Shown here one piece after another: positions 41,994-50,578 of a DNA stretch of 64,000 bases (position 1 is its first letter; the number at the start of each line of letters is the position of its first letter). Origin of the DNA: Salinigranum halophilum (lineage in GTDB: Archaea > Halobacteriota > Halobacteria > Halobacteriales > Haloferacaceae). The notes beneath the pieces were generated by a model. That model was not told the DNA's origin. It saw only the letters and a list, made by a program, of their open reading frames with translations, and made no database searches. The position numbers were made by a program, and so were the translations under genes. Where the stretch lies: the NCBI RefSeq assembly GCF_007004735.1, contig NZ_ML660182.1, positions 614,130 to 678,129 of the forward strand. Reading direction: 5' to 3'.

Positions 41994-43154
41994 GTGACCC
42001 GCCGCCTCTTCGGCTCGCTGCTCGGGCTGGTCTTTCTCGTCAACTTCGGGCGGACCGCCTTCGCTCCCCTCCTCCCGGAGCTCCAGGCGTCGTTCGGCGT
42101 CGGCCCGGCCGCCGTCGGCCTCGTCGCCTCCCTGGTCTGGCTCGGGACGGGTGCCGTGCGGTTCCCCGTCGGGTACCTCCTGACGCGGACGCCTCGACGG
42201 GGCGTCGTCGTCCTCGCCGGACTCCTGCTCGGAGTCGCGGCTGGCTTCACCGCGGCGTCCCCGTCTATCGGTGCGCTCCAGCTCGGCTCGCTGCTCGTCG
42301 GGCTGGCGTCCGGCGCGTACTTCGCCGCCGCCGTCCCGCTCATCAGCGACCTCTTCCCGGAGGGCGTCGGGCGGGCCATCGGAATCCACGGCACCGCGGC
42401 GCAACTCGCCGCCGTCGTCGCGCCGACGGCCGTCGTCGTCGTGCTCGGGGTGGCCACCTGGCGCGCGGTGTTCTGGCTGCTCGCGACCGGCTGTATCCTC
42501 GTGACCGGCGTGCTCGTCGTCACCACCCGCGACGACGCCGTCTCCGGGGATAGCGCGGACCGCTCGTTCCGCGCCGCGCTCGCGAACTGGCGCGTCATGG
42601 GGGTCGGTATTTTGATGATCGCGACGGCCGGGTTCGTCTGGCAGGGACTGTTCAACTTCTACGTCGTCTACCTCACGACCGCCAGAGGGCTCGACGCCGG
42701 GACGGCGAGCACGCTCCTCACGCTGATCTTCGCGGCCGGCGTCCCCGCGTTCTGGCTCGGTGGTCGCCTCGCCGACCGCCTCCCGAGCGTCCCCTACATC
42801 GTCGGCCTGCTCGTGTGTTTCACCGCCGGCGTGTTCGCGCTCACCGTCACGCGGGGGCTGGTCGGCCTCGTCGCCGTCTCCCTGCTCGTCGGCTACGTCA
42901 TCCACAGCCTCTTTCCGGCGCTCGACGTGTACGTCCTCGGCGCGCTCCCCGCGGACACCCGCGGAAGCACCTACGCCGTCTTCAGCGGGCTCTCGCTCCT
43001 CGTCGAGGCGACGGGGAGCGGCGTCGTCGGTCTCCTCGTGGAGGCCGGCTACCCGTTCGACGTCGTCTTCCGCGCCTTCGCCGCGGGGATGGTGGTCGTC
43101 GTGGCCGTGCTCGTCTCGCTCTGGCTCGCGGGGCGACTGCCCGAGCCGCAGTGA
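41994..43154 (+). CDS. MFS transporter
   Basis: 386-residue major facilitator with 12 predicted transmembrane helices. The first helix begins RLFGSLLGLVFLVNFGRTAFAPLLPELQASF and the loop between helices 2 and 3 carries RFPVGYLLTRTPRRG, the family motif A variant. No specificity can be read from the sequence; the family includes sugar and drug exporters. It starts with GTG at 41994, with ACGCTTTACCG about 27 nt upstream, typical leaderless. Divergent from nnrD. Confidence 0.9.
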   Translation: MTRRLFGSLLGLVFLVNFGRTAFAPLLPELQASFGVGPAAVGLVASLVWLGTGAVRFPVGYLLTRTPRRGVVVLAGLLLGVAAGFTAASPSIGALQLGSLLVGLASGAYFAAAVPLISDLFPEGVGRAIGIHGTAAQLAAVVAPTAVVVVLGVATWRAVFWLLATGCILVTGVLVVTTRDDAVSGDSADRSFRAALANWRVMGVGILMIATAGFVWQGLFNFYVVYLTTARGLDAGTASTLLTLIFAAGVPAFWLGGRLADRLPSVPYIVGLLVCFTAGVFALTVTRGLVGLVAVSLLVGYVIHSLFPALDVYVLGALPADTRGSTYAVFSGLSLLVEATGSGVVGLLVEAGYPFDVVFRAFAAGMVVVVAVLVSLWLAGRLPEPQ

Positions 43155-43306
43155 CGGTCGATACGTGAGGGGCCCGACCCGTCACGCGAGGGAGCCGCCG
43201 CGCTCCTGTCGGGGCCGTTGTGGGTGCTCGTCGCCGGCGGCTTCGTCGTCTCCACGAACCCCTCGCCGCCGTGGCCCGCGGCGCGAGCCGTTGTACCTGC
43301 CGGGCC

Positions 43307-43630
43307 TCACAACACCCGGAGTCGGTAGCCGTCGGCGTCGGTCGCATCGGCGAGTCGGTCGGTCTCTGCCGCCGTGTCGAGCACCGCCGCGACGAAGGAC
43401 TTCGGGACCTCGACACCGATGAAGTCGTTGTCGCCGGGCACGGTCAGCCGCGCCATCGTCTTCTGGGTCCCGTGGTCGTTGTAGATGCTGCCGACCTTCT
43501 CACCGTCGCGGAGGAAGTGTAGCGTGACGTCCGTCGCCGCCAGGGTGTCGAAGTTGACCTCGAACACCATGTGGTCGTCTTCGATCCGCGCGAGCAGTCG
43601 GCCGTCGTGTTCGACGATCTTCGTGTTCAC
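43307..43630 (-). CDS. Conserved haloarchaeal protein, unknown function
   Basis: 107-residue soluble protein starting with GTG at 43630. Characteristic: NTKIVEHDGRLLARIEDDHMVFEV, TDVTLHFLRDGEKVGSIYNDHGTQ, GDNDFIGVEVPKSFVAAVLDTA. Mixed alpha/beta, no cysteine, no signal, no family I can name. It is divergent from the XPD-like helicase, the two starts being 84 bp apart, so their promoters share this interval. Confidence 0.7.
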   Translation of the reverse strand: MNTKIVEHDGRLLARIEDDHMVFEVNFDTLAATDVTLHFLRDGEKVGSIYNDHGTQKTMARLTVPGDNDFIGVEVPKSFVAAVLDTAAETDRLADATDADGYRLRVL

Positions 43631-43683
43631 GGGACCGCTAGCGACCGTGGCGGCATAGCGTCGGCGGTGACGGGGTCCCCGAG

Positions 43684-43692
43684 GTTCAAATA
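43684..43692 (+). promoter_or_regulatory. TATA-like box of the XPD-like helicase
   Basis: GTTCAAATA centred about 27 nt before the GTG at 43715, supporting that start over the upstream in-frame ATG at 43571. Confidence 0.45.
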
Positions 43693-43714
43693 CGAGACCG
43701 CCACAGCTCTCACC

Positions 43715-46081
43715 GTGACGACAGAGGGCGACACCGCTTTGTGTGCCGGGCAGCGAGAGGCGGGCGTGCAGTGGGAGGAGGTGTTCGGCCACGACTCGCC
43801 GTACCCCGAGCAGGTCGACGGCATCGAGACCGCCATCGAGGTGGGCCACCGAGGCGGGTTCACCGTCGTCGAGGGCGCTTGCGGGACGGGCAAGACGATG
43901 CTGGCGCTCACCGCCGGTATCGAACTCGTCCGTGACCCCGAGAGCACGTACGAGCGCGTCCTGGTGCTGACGAGCGTCAAACAGCAACTGCGCCAGTTCG
44001 AAGCCGACATCGAGACCATCAACGCGGGGCTCCCCGACGAGTGGCGGCCCGTTTCGGCGCTCACGCTCGTCGGCAAGGCGGACGTCTGTCCGTACGCCCG
44101 CGAGCGACGGGGACGGGTCGACACGTCGAACGTCTACGAGCGCTGTGAGGGGCTCCGCGAGCGGACCCGCAACCTCTCGGGCGAGAACGGTCCGACGACC
44201 GCCGGCGCACTCGCCAGCGAGGCGCGGCGGGCGCAGACCGGCCTCGCCGACTCGGGGGCGAGCGGCGTCAGCTATCTCGAGACCGCCGGTGATTCGACGC
44301 CCTACCTCCCCGAGATGCCCGAGTACGACGGGACGGAGTTTTGCCCGTTCTACGCGCAGTACCTCGACGACCTCCCCGATGAGGGCGAACCTGCCGAGGC
44401 CATCCCGTTCGCGTTCGAAGACCGCGGTCTCATCGACACCGAGACGCTCGTGGGACTGGCCGCCTCACACGGGAGCTGTCCACACTCGGTGATGGGCGCG
44501 CTCCTCCCCGAGGTGGAAGTCGTCATCGGCAACTACTACCACGCGTTCGACCCGACGACGGCGGCGACGTTCACGGGCGCGCTCGTGGACGAGTCGACGT
44601 TCGTCGTCTGCGACGAGGCGCACATGGTCGAACCGCGCGTGCGAGACCTGGTGAGCGACGGTGTCGCCGATGTGACGCTCAGAGACGCGGTGAACGAGCT
44701 GAACCGCATCGTCACGCCGCTGGAGTTCGACGACGCCGGCCACGAGACCGACGACGCGCGACTCGTTCGCGAGGAGTTCGCGGACGCCGACGTGACGCTC
44801 GAAGAGGTCACGGCGGTCCGAGACGCCATCGTCGCGCTCCGCGAGGAATTGAGCCGCCGGGTCGAGACGTACCTCGACCGCGAGCGCCCGGACTGGCGCG
44901 CCTCGCTCGCCGACCGTCCAGAGACGTACGACGACCACGAACTGCCCCTCCGAGACCCCACGTCGACCGAGGAGGACGAACTCACCCGGTGGGCGCGGGA
45001 GGCGGGCCATCTCGACGCGTGGACGCGCGCCGAGGCCGTCGGAGCAGTCGTCGCCCGCGTCCTGAACGAACTCGACGACGAGGACCAGACGCGCGCGGTG
45101 ACCGCCGCTGGTCGGACACTCACGGCGTGGCGCGCGCTCGACCACGGCACCTTCTTCCGCGAAATCGAACTCGAGCGCACGTGGGACGAGACGGCGAGCG
45201 AGTGGCGCCGGGGGTACAACGCGCGGCTCGCGCTCCACAACTGTCTCCCCGGCGAGGCCATCGCCGACCGCCTCTCGGAGTTCGGTGGCGGCGTCCTGAT
45301 GAGCGCGACGCTCGAACCGATGGACGTCTTCCGGCAGGTCACGGGCCTCGACGCGCTCGCAGACGGCGGTCGACCGGTCGTCGAGCGGACGTACGGGCTC
45401 GGGTTCCCCGAAGCGCACCGCGCGAGCTTCGCCGTCGACGCGCCCAAGTACACCTACGAGAACCGCGGCTCCGTGGGGACCGACTCGGAGACGCGAGCGG
45501 TGTACGTCGACGCCGTCTGCGAGGTGGCCCGCTCGCCCGGGAACGTCCTCGTCGGGATGCCCAGCTACGCCGAGGCGCGGTGGATGGCCGAACGACTCGA
45601 CGAGACCGTCGAGAAGGCTGTCCTCGTCGACGAGGCGTCGGGTGACGACGCGACGGAGTCGCTGAAGAGCGAGTTCTTCGCCGGTTCCGGCAAGGTGCTC
45701 GTGACGAGTCTCCGCGGGACACTGACCGAGGGCGTCGACTACCGCGGCGACCGGCTCTCGGCGGCCGTCGTCTGCGGGGTCCCCATCGTCGACACGTCGA
45801 GCCCCCGCACGAAGGCTGTTCGAGCGGCGTACGACCGGGAGTTCGGCGACGGCTTTCGGACGGCGTTGCTCGTTCCCGCCGTGAGAAAAGCCCGGCAGGC
45901 GCTCGGCCGCGTCATCCGGGGCACCGACGAGCGAGGGGTCCGCGTCCTCGTCGACGAACGCTACGCCCGCGACTCGTGGGACAGCGTCCGCGGGTTCTTC
46001 CCCGAGACCGAACGCGAGGAGTTCCGGCCCGTCAGCGCCGACATGCTCTCGTTTGGCCTCGACCGGTTCTGGTCGGAGTGA
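43715..46081 (+). CDS. XPD/DinG-type iron-sulfur DNA helicase
   Basis: 788-residue superfamily 2 helicase with 5'-3' polarity in characterised relatives. Walker A is GACGTGKT (54-61), and the DEAH box is CDEAHMVE. The Fe-S domain has four cysteines, at residues 125, 144, 210 and 255 (VCPYAR, RCEG, FCPFYA, SCPHSVM), more widely spaced than in canonical XPD. GTG at 43715 matches the start of the family and has a TATA-like box at the right distance. Probable role in excision repair or transcription-linked repair. Divergent from the 107-aa gene. Confidence 0.9.
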   Translation: MTTEGDTALCAGQREAGVQWEEVFGHDSPYPEQVDGIETAIEVGHRGGFTVVEGACGTGKTMLALTAGIELVRDPESTYERVLVLTSVKQQLRQFEADIETINAGLPDEWRPVSALTLVGKADVCPYARERRGRVDTSNVYERCEGLRERTRNLSGENGPTTAGALASEARRAQTGLADSGASGVSYLETAGDSTPYLPEMPEYDGTEFCPFYAQYLDDLPDEGEPAEAIPFAFEDRGLIDTETLVGLAASHGSCPHSVMGALLPEVEVVIGNYYHAFDPTTAATFTGALVDESTFVVCDEAHMVEPRVRDLVSDGVADVTLRDAVNELNRIVTPLEFDDAGHETDDARLVREEFADADVTLEEVTAVRDAIVALREELSRRVETYLDRERPDWRASLADRPETYDDHELPLRDPTSTEEDELTRWAREAGHLDAWTRAEAVGAVVARVLNELDDEDQTRAVTAAGRTLTAWRALDHGTFFREIELERTWDETASEWRRGYNARLALHNCLPGEAIADRLSEFGGGVLMSATLEPMDVFRQVTGLDALADGGRPVVERTYGLGFPEAHRASFAVDAPKYTYENRGSVGTDSETRAVYVDAVCEVARSPGNVLVGMPSYAEARWMAERLDETVEKAVLVDEASGDDATESLKSEFFAGSGKVLVTSLRGTLTEGVDYRGDRLSAAVVCGVPIVDTSSPRTKAVRAAYDREFGDGFRTALLVPAVRKARQALGRVIRGTDERGVRVLVDERYARDSWDSVRGFFPETEREEFRPVSADMLSFGLDRFWSE

Positions 46082-46084
46082 GCG

Positions 46085-46279
46085 TCAGACCCGTTCGCTG
46101 TCGTCCCACGCTTCGCGACACGCCGGGCTACAGAAGTGTCGAACCTGCATCTGTCCGGCGTCGATCCACGTGACGACGTGGTGGTCCGGGTCGCGGATGA
46201 GCTTCGTCTCGCAGATCGCACAGGCCGGCGCGTTGCTCTCGTCGACGTCCTCGTCGAGGTCGGAGGTCGGGTCAACCAT
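46085..46279 (-). CDS. Small zinc-binding protein (DUF7576-like)
   Basis: 64-residue protein with a TRASH/YHS-like zinc pattern: CAIC (Cys20, Cys23), then HFCSPAC with two further cysteines. The N-terminus is acidic and probably disordered. This combination I recall as DUF7576 of haloarchaea. TATA-like GATTGAAGT lies about 28 nt upstream of the ATG. It converges on the Fe-S helicase, 3 bp apart. Confidence 0.82.
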   Translation of the reverse strand: MVDPTSDLDEDVDESNAPACAICETKLIRDPDHHVVTWIDAGQMQVRHFCSPACREAWDDSERV

Positions 46280-46412
46280 CTCACGGAGAGAGGCCCGTCC
46301 GGCTACTTCAATCTGCCACTTTCGTCGGAGGGCCGTGGTCGACCCGACAGGAGACAGTCACTGACCCGACCCACAGCGACCCCTGACGCCGGAAGATAAA
46401 TATTTCTTTTCT

Positions 46413-46429
46413 AGTCTATATATCAGACT
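46413..46429. promoter_or_regulatory. Inverted repeat over the TATA box of the DUF7511-like gene
   Basis: AGTCT-atatatc-AGACT (46413-46429) enclosing the TATA-like CTATATAT (46415-46422), 26-30 nt before the GTG at 46448. A protein binding here would block TBP. An AT-rich stretch with AAATATTT lies just upstream. Confidence 0.35.
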
Positions 46430-46447
46430 TAGCAGGGTTCATGCCCG

Positions 46448-46660
46448 GTGACAGCGAGTCGGCAGGCGATGGCCGTCCACTCCGACACGACGGATGCCGC
46501 GGAGACCCGCTCGTTCGACCTCCACAGCGTCGTCGTCAGCTACGAACATCGGACGGACCGCTGTACCATCTACCCGCGGGGGCGCGCTCACTCCGAGCGA
46601 CTCGAGACGTGGCTCTCGGCGGACGTGGACGCGTTCGTCTCTCTGTGTGAGATGCGGTGA
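46448..46660 (+). CDS. DUF7511-like small protein
   Basis: 70-residue protein. The core SVVVSYEHRTDRCTIYPRG and WLSADVDAFVSLCEMR fits a family I recall as DUF7511, common in haloarchaea and of unknown function. Start GTG at 46448 is supported by a TATA-like box about 30 nt upstream; ATG at 46469 is an alternative. The last 73 bp overlap the convergent DUF1059-like gene. Confidence 0.75.
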   Translation: MTASRQAMAVHSDTTDAAETRSFDLHSVVVSYEHRTDRCTIYPRGRAHSERLETWLSADVDAFVSLCEMR

Positions 46661-46824
46661 CTCGGGCGGACCATCTCGCGCACGTCGAGCGGGTCGACCT
46701 GGAGACGATGTTCTTCCCACATGTGTGTCGTCATCTCCTCGACGACCGCCAGTTCGTCTCGGGACTCGACTTCGTACTCGCAGTCGGGCACACAGCCGAC
46801 GGAGAGGAGGGGACCTGTATTCAC
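46588..46824 (-). CDS. DUF1059-like small protein
   Basis: 78-residue protein with the DUF1059 pattern: VGCVPDCEYEVESRDELAVVEEM, then His residues in THMWEEH, likely a zinc site formed by Cys and His. GTG at 46824 is preferred over TTG at 46836 because a TATA-like TATTAAAGC (minus-strand GCTTTAATA) lies about 27 nt upstream. Overlaps the 3' end of the DUF7511-like gene by 73 bp. Confidence 0.75.
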   Translation of the reverse strand: MNTGPLLSVGCVPDCEYEVESRDELAVVEEMTTHMWEEHRLQVDPLDVREMVRPSHRISHRETNASTSAESHVSSRSE

Positions 46825-46846
46825 AGTACCACTCAATAGCCGTACG

Positions 46847-46855
46847 TATTAAAGC
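46847..46855 (-). promoter_or_regulatory. TATA box of the DUF1059-like gene
   Basis: Minus-strand GCTTTAATA, centred about 27 nt before the GTG at 46824. Confidence 0.5.
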
Positions 46856-46965
46856 CTTCGTGAATCTATAACACGAATGCGGTCCGTTTTTCGGAATAAA
46901 CTGATGAAAATACAGTTAACACTCGTTTTACACCCGATACTGTTCGCTCTGACGGTAAACACTGG

Positions 46966-48690
46966 TCACTTCGACCATCGTGCATCCGAGAGCGTCTGTT
47001 GGACGGCTTCCTCGCCGACCGCCGCCGCGAGCGCCTCGAACCCCTGTCGTTCCGTACGGTCGCGGGCGTTCGCCACCAGCCGCGAGACGATGAACTCCGG
47101 CGTCGACGTACCGATCTGGCCGAACCGCGGCTGGTAATCCACCTCGAGTTCCAGGTCGGGTGTGAGCCCCTCCGCGAAGATGCCGTCGGTGCGTGCCTCG
47201 TCGGGGAGCGGCGAGAGGTCGTCGGCGAGGTGGGTGACGTACACGCCGAGCGCGTCGCGGTCGACGGTGAGCGACACGAGGCCGTTGAGGAGGTCCGCCG
47301 CGCGCCCGGGTTCGGTGATGGCCTCGAACTCGTCGACGAGCATCAGCGTCCGCCCCTCGCGCGACAGCGGCGGGACGATGGTCTTCAGCGTCGATTCGAG
47401 GACGCCCGCGTTGAACGAGGCGTGTCGCCGGTGGAAGACGACGGCGTCGAACCGGCCGACCGCTGCGCGTTCGGCCGGCACCGGGAGCCCCATCGACGCG
47501 AGGAGGGCGACCTGACAGAGCGTCTCCAGCAGCGTCGTCTTCCCCCCGCTGTTGGCACCGGTGAGGACGGCGACCCTGTCCGAAGACGGCGCGGTGAGCG
47601 AGTGGTCCCCGATGCCGTACGAGACCGGCTGTGGGTCCGACAGGCCGAGGTTCCGCGCCCGGTCGACCGCGAGGCCGTCCTTGACGAGCGTGGGTCTGGT
47701 GAGGTCGTTCGTGTCGGCGAACCGTCCCAGCGAGAGCGCGACGGCGATGTCGTCGACTGCCGACACCGCCCGTTCGACGTCGTCGCGGACCTCGTCGACG
47801 GCCGCCTCCAACTCGGTGCGGACCGTCGTCTCCCGCTCGTCGACCCGTGCGCGACGGTCGGCGACCAGCGCTCGAAGCGAACTCGAGACGAAGTCCGCGG
47901 CGTCGACGGCGTCGTCGGCAGTCGCGGCGGTCACCGTCCCTCGCGTCAGGTCGGTCTCCGCGGCGACGTACTCGACGAACGCGTGGCGGAATTCGGAGAG
48001 GTCGCGGACACCGCGCTCGCGGATGCTGTCGATGAGGTCGAACGCGCTCCCCTCAAGTTCCTCGGCGGCCGCCAACTGCGTCCGTAGTCGGTCGAGTTCG
48101 GCGTCTGCGCCCATCGCCACCTGCTCGTCCGCGTCGAGTGCCTCCAGCGCGTCGGCTGCGTCCGCGAGTCGGTCCTCGTCGATGTCCTCGAGCGCCGCGA
48201 ACGTCTCACCGCCGAGTCCCGCCTCGCGGAGCGCGAGCGCCGCACGGACGGCGGCCGGTTTCGTCACCTCCGCGTCGTCGTACGCCTCGAACGCGTCGAT
48301 GACACGGGTGCGGCCCCCCTCGTCGAGCGCACGCCACGCGTCACGAGCGGCGAGCACCTCGTCGAGCCGGGCCTCCTGTTCGGCCCGGTCGGTCAGCGGG
48401 GTGAGGACGCGGATTCGGTCGGCCGCGTGCGCCGTGACCGCGTGGGCAGCCGCCCGCGTGACCAGGTCGTCGTAGACCTTCCGGACGTCACGTGTCGCCA
48501 GCAGGTCCATCCCGGCCTCCCCCTGCGCCCGCCTGAGGATGCGTGTGGCCCGTCCACGGGTCACGCCAGCCCCGACGAGCCGTCGGACGTCCGCGGACTC
48601 GATGGCGTCGACGGCTTCCACCTCCCCGAGCGAGTCGCGGAGTCGTTCGGCCGTCTTCGGTCCGACGCCCCAGAATTCCTCGAGTCGCAT
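46966..48690 (-). CDS. HhH-MutS-like DNA-repair ATPase
   Basis: 574-residue protein. The N-terminus is a helix-hairpin-helix DNA-binding domain (EEFWGVGPKTAERLRDSLG, residues 4-23), the middle a long helical, coiled-coil-like lever region (about 90-330), and the C-terminus a MutS-type ABC ATPase: Walker A GANSGGKTT (379-387), Walker B LMLVDEFE. No mismatch-recognition or Smr domain is present. This architecture is known in archaea as MutS2/MutS3-like; the precise role, perhaps recombination or mismatch-independent repair, is unproven. AT-rich intergenic DNA follows its 3' end. Confidence 0.88.
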   Translation of the reverse strand: MRLEEFWGVGPKTAERLRDSLGEVEAVDAIESADVRRLVGAGVTRGRATRILRRAQGEAGMDLLATRDVRKVYDDLVTRAAAHAVTAHAADRIRVLTPLTDRAEQEARLDEVLAARDAWRALDEGGRTRVIDAFEAYDDAEVTKPAAVRAALALREAGLGGETFAALEDIDEDRLADAADALEALDADEQVAMGADAELDRLRTQLAAAEELEGSAFDLIDSIRERGVRDLSEFRHAFVEYVAAETDLTRGTVTAATADDAVDAADFVSSSLRALVADRRARVDERETTVRTELEAAVDEVRDDVERAVSAVDDIAVALSLGRFADTNDLTRPTLVKDGLAVDRARNLGLSDPQPVSYGIGDHSLTAPSSDRVAVLTGANSGGKTTLLETLCQVALLASMGLPVPAERAAVGRFDAVVFHRRHASFNAGVLESTLKTIVPPLSREGRTLMLVDEFEAITEPGRAADLLNGLVSLTVDRDALGVYVTHLADDLSPLPDEARTDGIFAEGLTPDLELEVDYQPRFGQIGTSTPEFIVSRLVANARDRTERQGFEALAAAVGEEAVQQTLSDARWSK

Positions 48691-48739
48691 ACCCGTGGCT
48701 ACGCTGGGCGGCCCTTAGTGGTTTGTCGAATCGCTCCGG

Positions 48740-48988
48740 TCAGCGGGTCGCGGCGTCTTCGACCGACTGGACCTCGAGCCGGGGGGTCCCCGAGAGTTCC
48801 GCGAGCGTCCGCGCGAGGACGAGCGTCGCGGCCTCGTGGTCGGCACGCGAGCGCCTGAGTGCCATCGGTGTCGTCCGGAGGGCGCGATACGCCGAGAAGT
48901 CGTCGCTGGTCGCGACGCCCCACCCGGCGTACTCCTCGGCCACCCGGACCAGGAGGGTGTGGAGGTGGACGAGTTCGTTCTTGTTCAC
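48740..48988 (-). CDS. UPF0058 family protein
   Basis: 82-residue small protein starting with GTG at 48988. Sequence NKNELVHLHTLLVRVAEEYAGWG is the UPF0058 N-terminal helix with conserved His residues, a possible metal site. Its function is unknown although members are widespread in Euryarchaeota. TATA-like CCTATTTATC lies about 24 nt upstream. It is 49 bp upstream of the MutS-like gene on the same strand and could be its operon partner. Confidence 0.85.
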   Translation of the reverse strand: MNKNELVHLHTLLVRVAEEYAGWGVATSDDFSAYRALRTTPMALRRSRADHEAATLVLARTLAELSGTPRLEVQSVEDAATR

Positions 48989-49058
48989 AACGGGATAAAT
49001 AGGGGCTCAGCGTTCCTAAGTGAACCGGTGAGATAGGTGGTACCGAGGCGCGTGAAAC

Positions 49059-49457
49059 TCAGTCGGCCGTCGCCGGTTCCAGCTCGTCGTCGTACTTGTC
49101 GCGAAACTCCTGGATGAGCTGGCCCATCTTGGCGTACCAGTCGTTGAGCATCCGCTGCATGTCCTCGGTGACCTCCTCGGCGCTGACCGGCCGGTAGACG
49201 TGGTAGTACCCGCCCTGCTCGTAGTTGACCTGTTCCTTCTGGACGAGCCCTGCTTGCAGCAGCCGTTGGACGCTCCGGTACGCCGTCGAGCGTTCCCGTT
49301 CGACGCGCTCGGCGATCTCGTCGACGGTCAACCGCTCCTCCGCGTCGACGAGCGACTGGAAGACCTCTCGGTCGAGCTCTTTGAGCCCGTGGAAACACTC
49401 GAGGAGGCCCTCGCACTCCATATCTGCCCGCAGGTACTCGGCCATCGAACTCGGCAT
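49059..49457 (-). CDS. wHTH transcriptional regulator
   Basis: 132-residue DNA-binding protein. N-terminal Cys-containing helix (MECEGLLECFHGLKELDR), then winged helix LTVDEIAERVERERSTAYRSVQRLLQAGL (about residues 43-75) and a wing with Gly/Tyr (YEQGGYYHVYR). A C-terminal helix (MLNDWYAKMGQLIQEFRDKY) probably dimerises. Resembles PadR/TrmB-like one-domain haloarchaeal regulators. The start may be MPSS at 49457 or Met five codons later. Neighbouring genes on the same strand include UPF0058 and a lactonase-like hydrolase. Confidence 0.85.
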   Translation of the reverse strand: MPSSMAEYLRADMECEGLLECFHGLKELDREVFQSLVDAEERLTVDEIAERVERERSTAYRSVQRLLQAGLVQKEQVNYEQGGYYHVYRPVSAEEVTEDMQRMLNDWYAKMGQLIQEFRDKYDDELEPATAD

Positions 49458-49532
49458 TGATGCTCAGATACGAGGCCTGCACCTAAAAGAATTTGTCCTC
49501 GGTGCGCACGACTGGCACCAGCCGGGCGGTCG

Positions 49533-50342
49533 TCACCGGTTCCAGCCGCCGTCGAACGATTCGAACCGTTCGAGGTCGTGACCGTACAGCACGTCGACCG
49601 GCCCGTCCGTCTGTCGGACCTCCTCTTTCAGGAGGTGGAGGCTGTCGAGCCAGTCACGCTCGCTCCAGAGGAGCCCCGGCCCCAGCGGGGCTTCCTCGGT
49701 GAAGTTGGCGTCGACGTAGCACTCGTCGCCGGCGACGAGCACGGTCTCGTCGGGGAGGTCGATGCGAGCCCCGAGGACGCCGGGCGTGTGGCCCGGAAGG
49801 TGGACGAGTTCGAAGTCCGTCGCCAGGGTGTGCCTGTCACGGTGGACGACCTCCCAGGCGAGGTCGTGGTCGAAGTCGGACGCGAGGTACGCCATCGAGC
49901 CCTCCGTCGTCTTCGCCGAGTAGTACGCGAACTTCAGCTCCTCCTCGTGGACGTAGATGGGCGTGTCCGTCCCCGCGAAGGCCGCGAGCCCGCCGGCGTG
50001 GTCGAGGTGGAGGTGACTCATCACGACGGCGTCGATGTCGTCGAGGCCGAACCCGGCCTCGTCGAGGTCCGACTCGAGGTCGTGGTCGGCGGCATCGACG
50101 TGCTGGAACGCAGCGTACAGCGGTTCGGGCCAGTAGCCGTCGCCCGCCTCGGGGTGAGAGCCAGTATCCCACAGCGCGGTGCAGTCGGGGTGGTCGACGA
50201 CGGCGTTCCACACCACGAACTCCGCGATGTCGTGGTCGGGGTTCGGCTCCTGGGCGGTGCCCATCGTGTAGCCGTCGACGACGAACCCTCTGTCGGCGTG
50301 GACACGACCACGGTCGATGAGGTGGACAGATGCGTCTACCAT
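49533..50342 (-). CDS. MBL-fold hydrolase, N-acyl homoserine lactonase-like
   Basis: 269-residue zinc metallo-beta-lactamase-fold enzyme. Metal-binding motif HLHLDH (His110, His112, Asp114, His115) sits after VVMSH, with LPGHTPG and VAGDECYV downstream. Closest to AHL-lactonase-like enzymes that open lactone rings. No quorum-sensing genes are visible; a sugar-lactone or other ester substrate is equally possible. It lies upstream in transcription order of none but downstream of DapA-family aldolase on the same strand, 236 bp away. Confidence 0.88.
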   Translation of the reverse strand: MVDASVHLIDRGRVHADRGFVVDGYTMGTAQEPNPDHDIAEFVVWNAVVDHPDCTALWDTGSHPEAGDGYWPEPLYAAFQHVDAADHDLESDLDEAGFGLDDIDAVVMSHLHLDHAGGLAAFAGTDTPIYVHEEELKFAYYSAKTTEGSMAYLASDFDHDLAWEVVHRDRHTLATDFELVHLPGHTPGVLGARIDLPDETVLVAGDECYVDANFTEEAPLGPGLLWSERDWLDSLHLLKEEVRQTDGPVDVLYGHDLERFESFDGGWNR

Positions 50343-50500
50343 AGCCAGAGGTAGGTCCGAGCGTGGATAAGTGTACAGCTCGATGTCAGGAGGAGCGCGT
50401 CACTCGTCCGTGAGACAGAGCAGAGGGAGAGACGACCATGGGGCGAACAGGCGACACCGGTGAGAGACACGGGGTAGTGTGCCGCACAACCGCTGGACGC

Positions 50501-50525
50501 CCCGTGACTGGTCTCAGGTCACGGG
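50501..50525. terminator. Hairpin downstream of the DapA-family gene
   Basis: CCCGTGAC-tggtctcag-GTCACGGG: perfect 8-bp stem and 9-nt loop, 54 nt beyond the aldolase stop and 160 nt before the lactonase start. No long T-run follows, so it may be an operator of the lactonase gene instead of a terminator. Confidence 0.35.
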
Positions 50526-50578
50526 ACCACTGGCCGCGTCATCGTACCTAAACCCTCTGTCGCAAGAGTCAGAACGAG

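Noticed and set aside
43160-43306. Possible remnant of a membrane-protein gene after the MFS gene
   Set aside because: A short hydrophobic stretch is seen in one frame only, and there is no start codon or match to a known family.
46877-47137. Plus-strand reading frame from AT-rich intergenic DNA into the MutS-like gene
   Set aside because: Half of it is antisense to the MutS-like C-terminus, and the rest has no coding character.
49533-50342. Quorum-quenching system suggested by the lactonase-like hydrolase
   Set aside because: No acyl-homoserine lactone synthase or receptor gene is present; lactone hydrolysis in catabolism is simpler.
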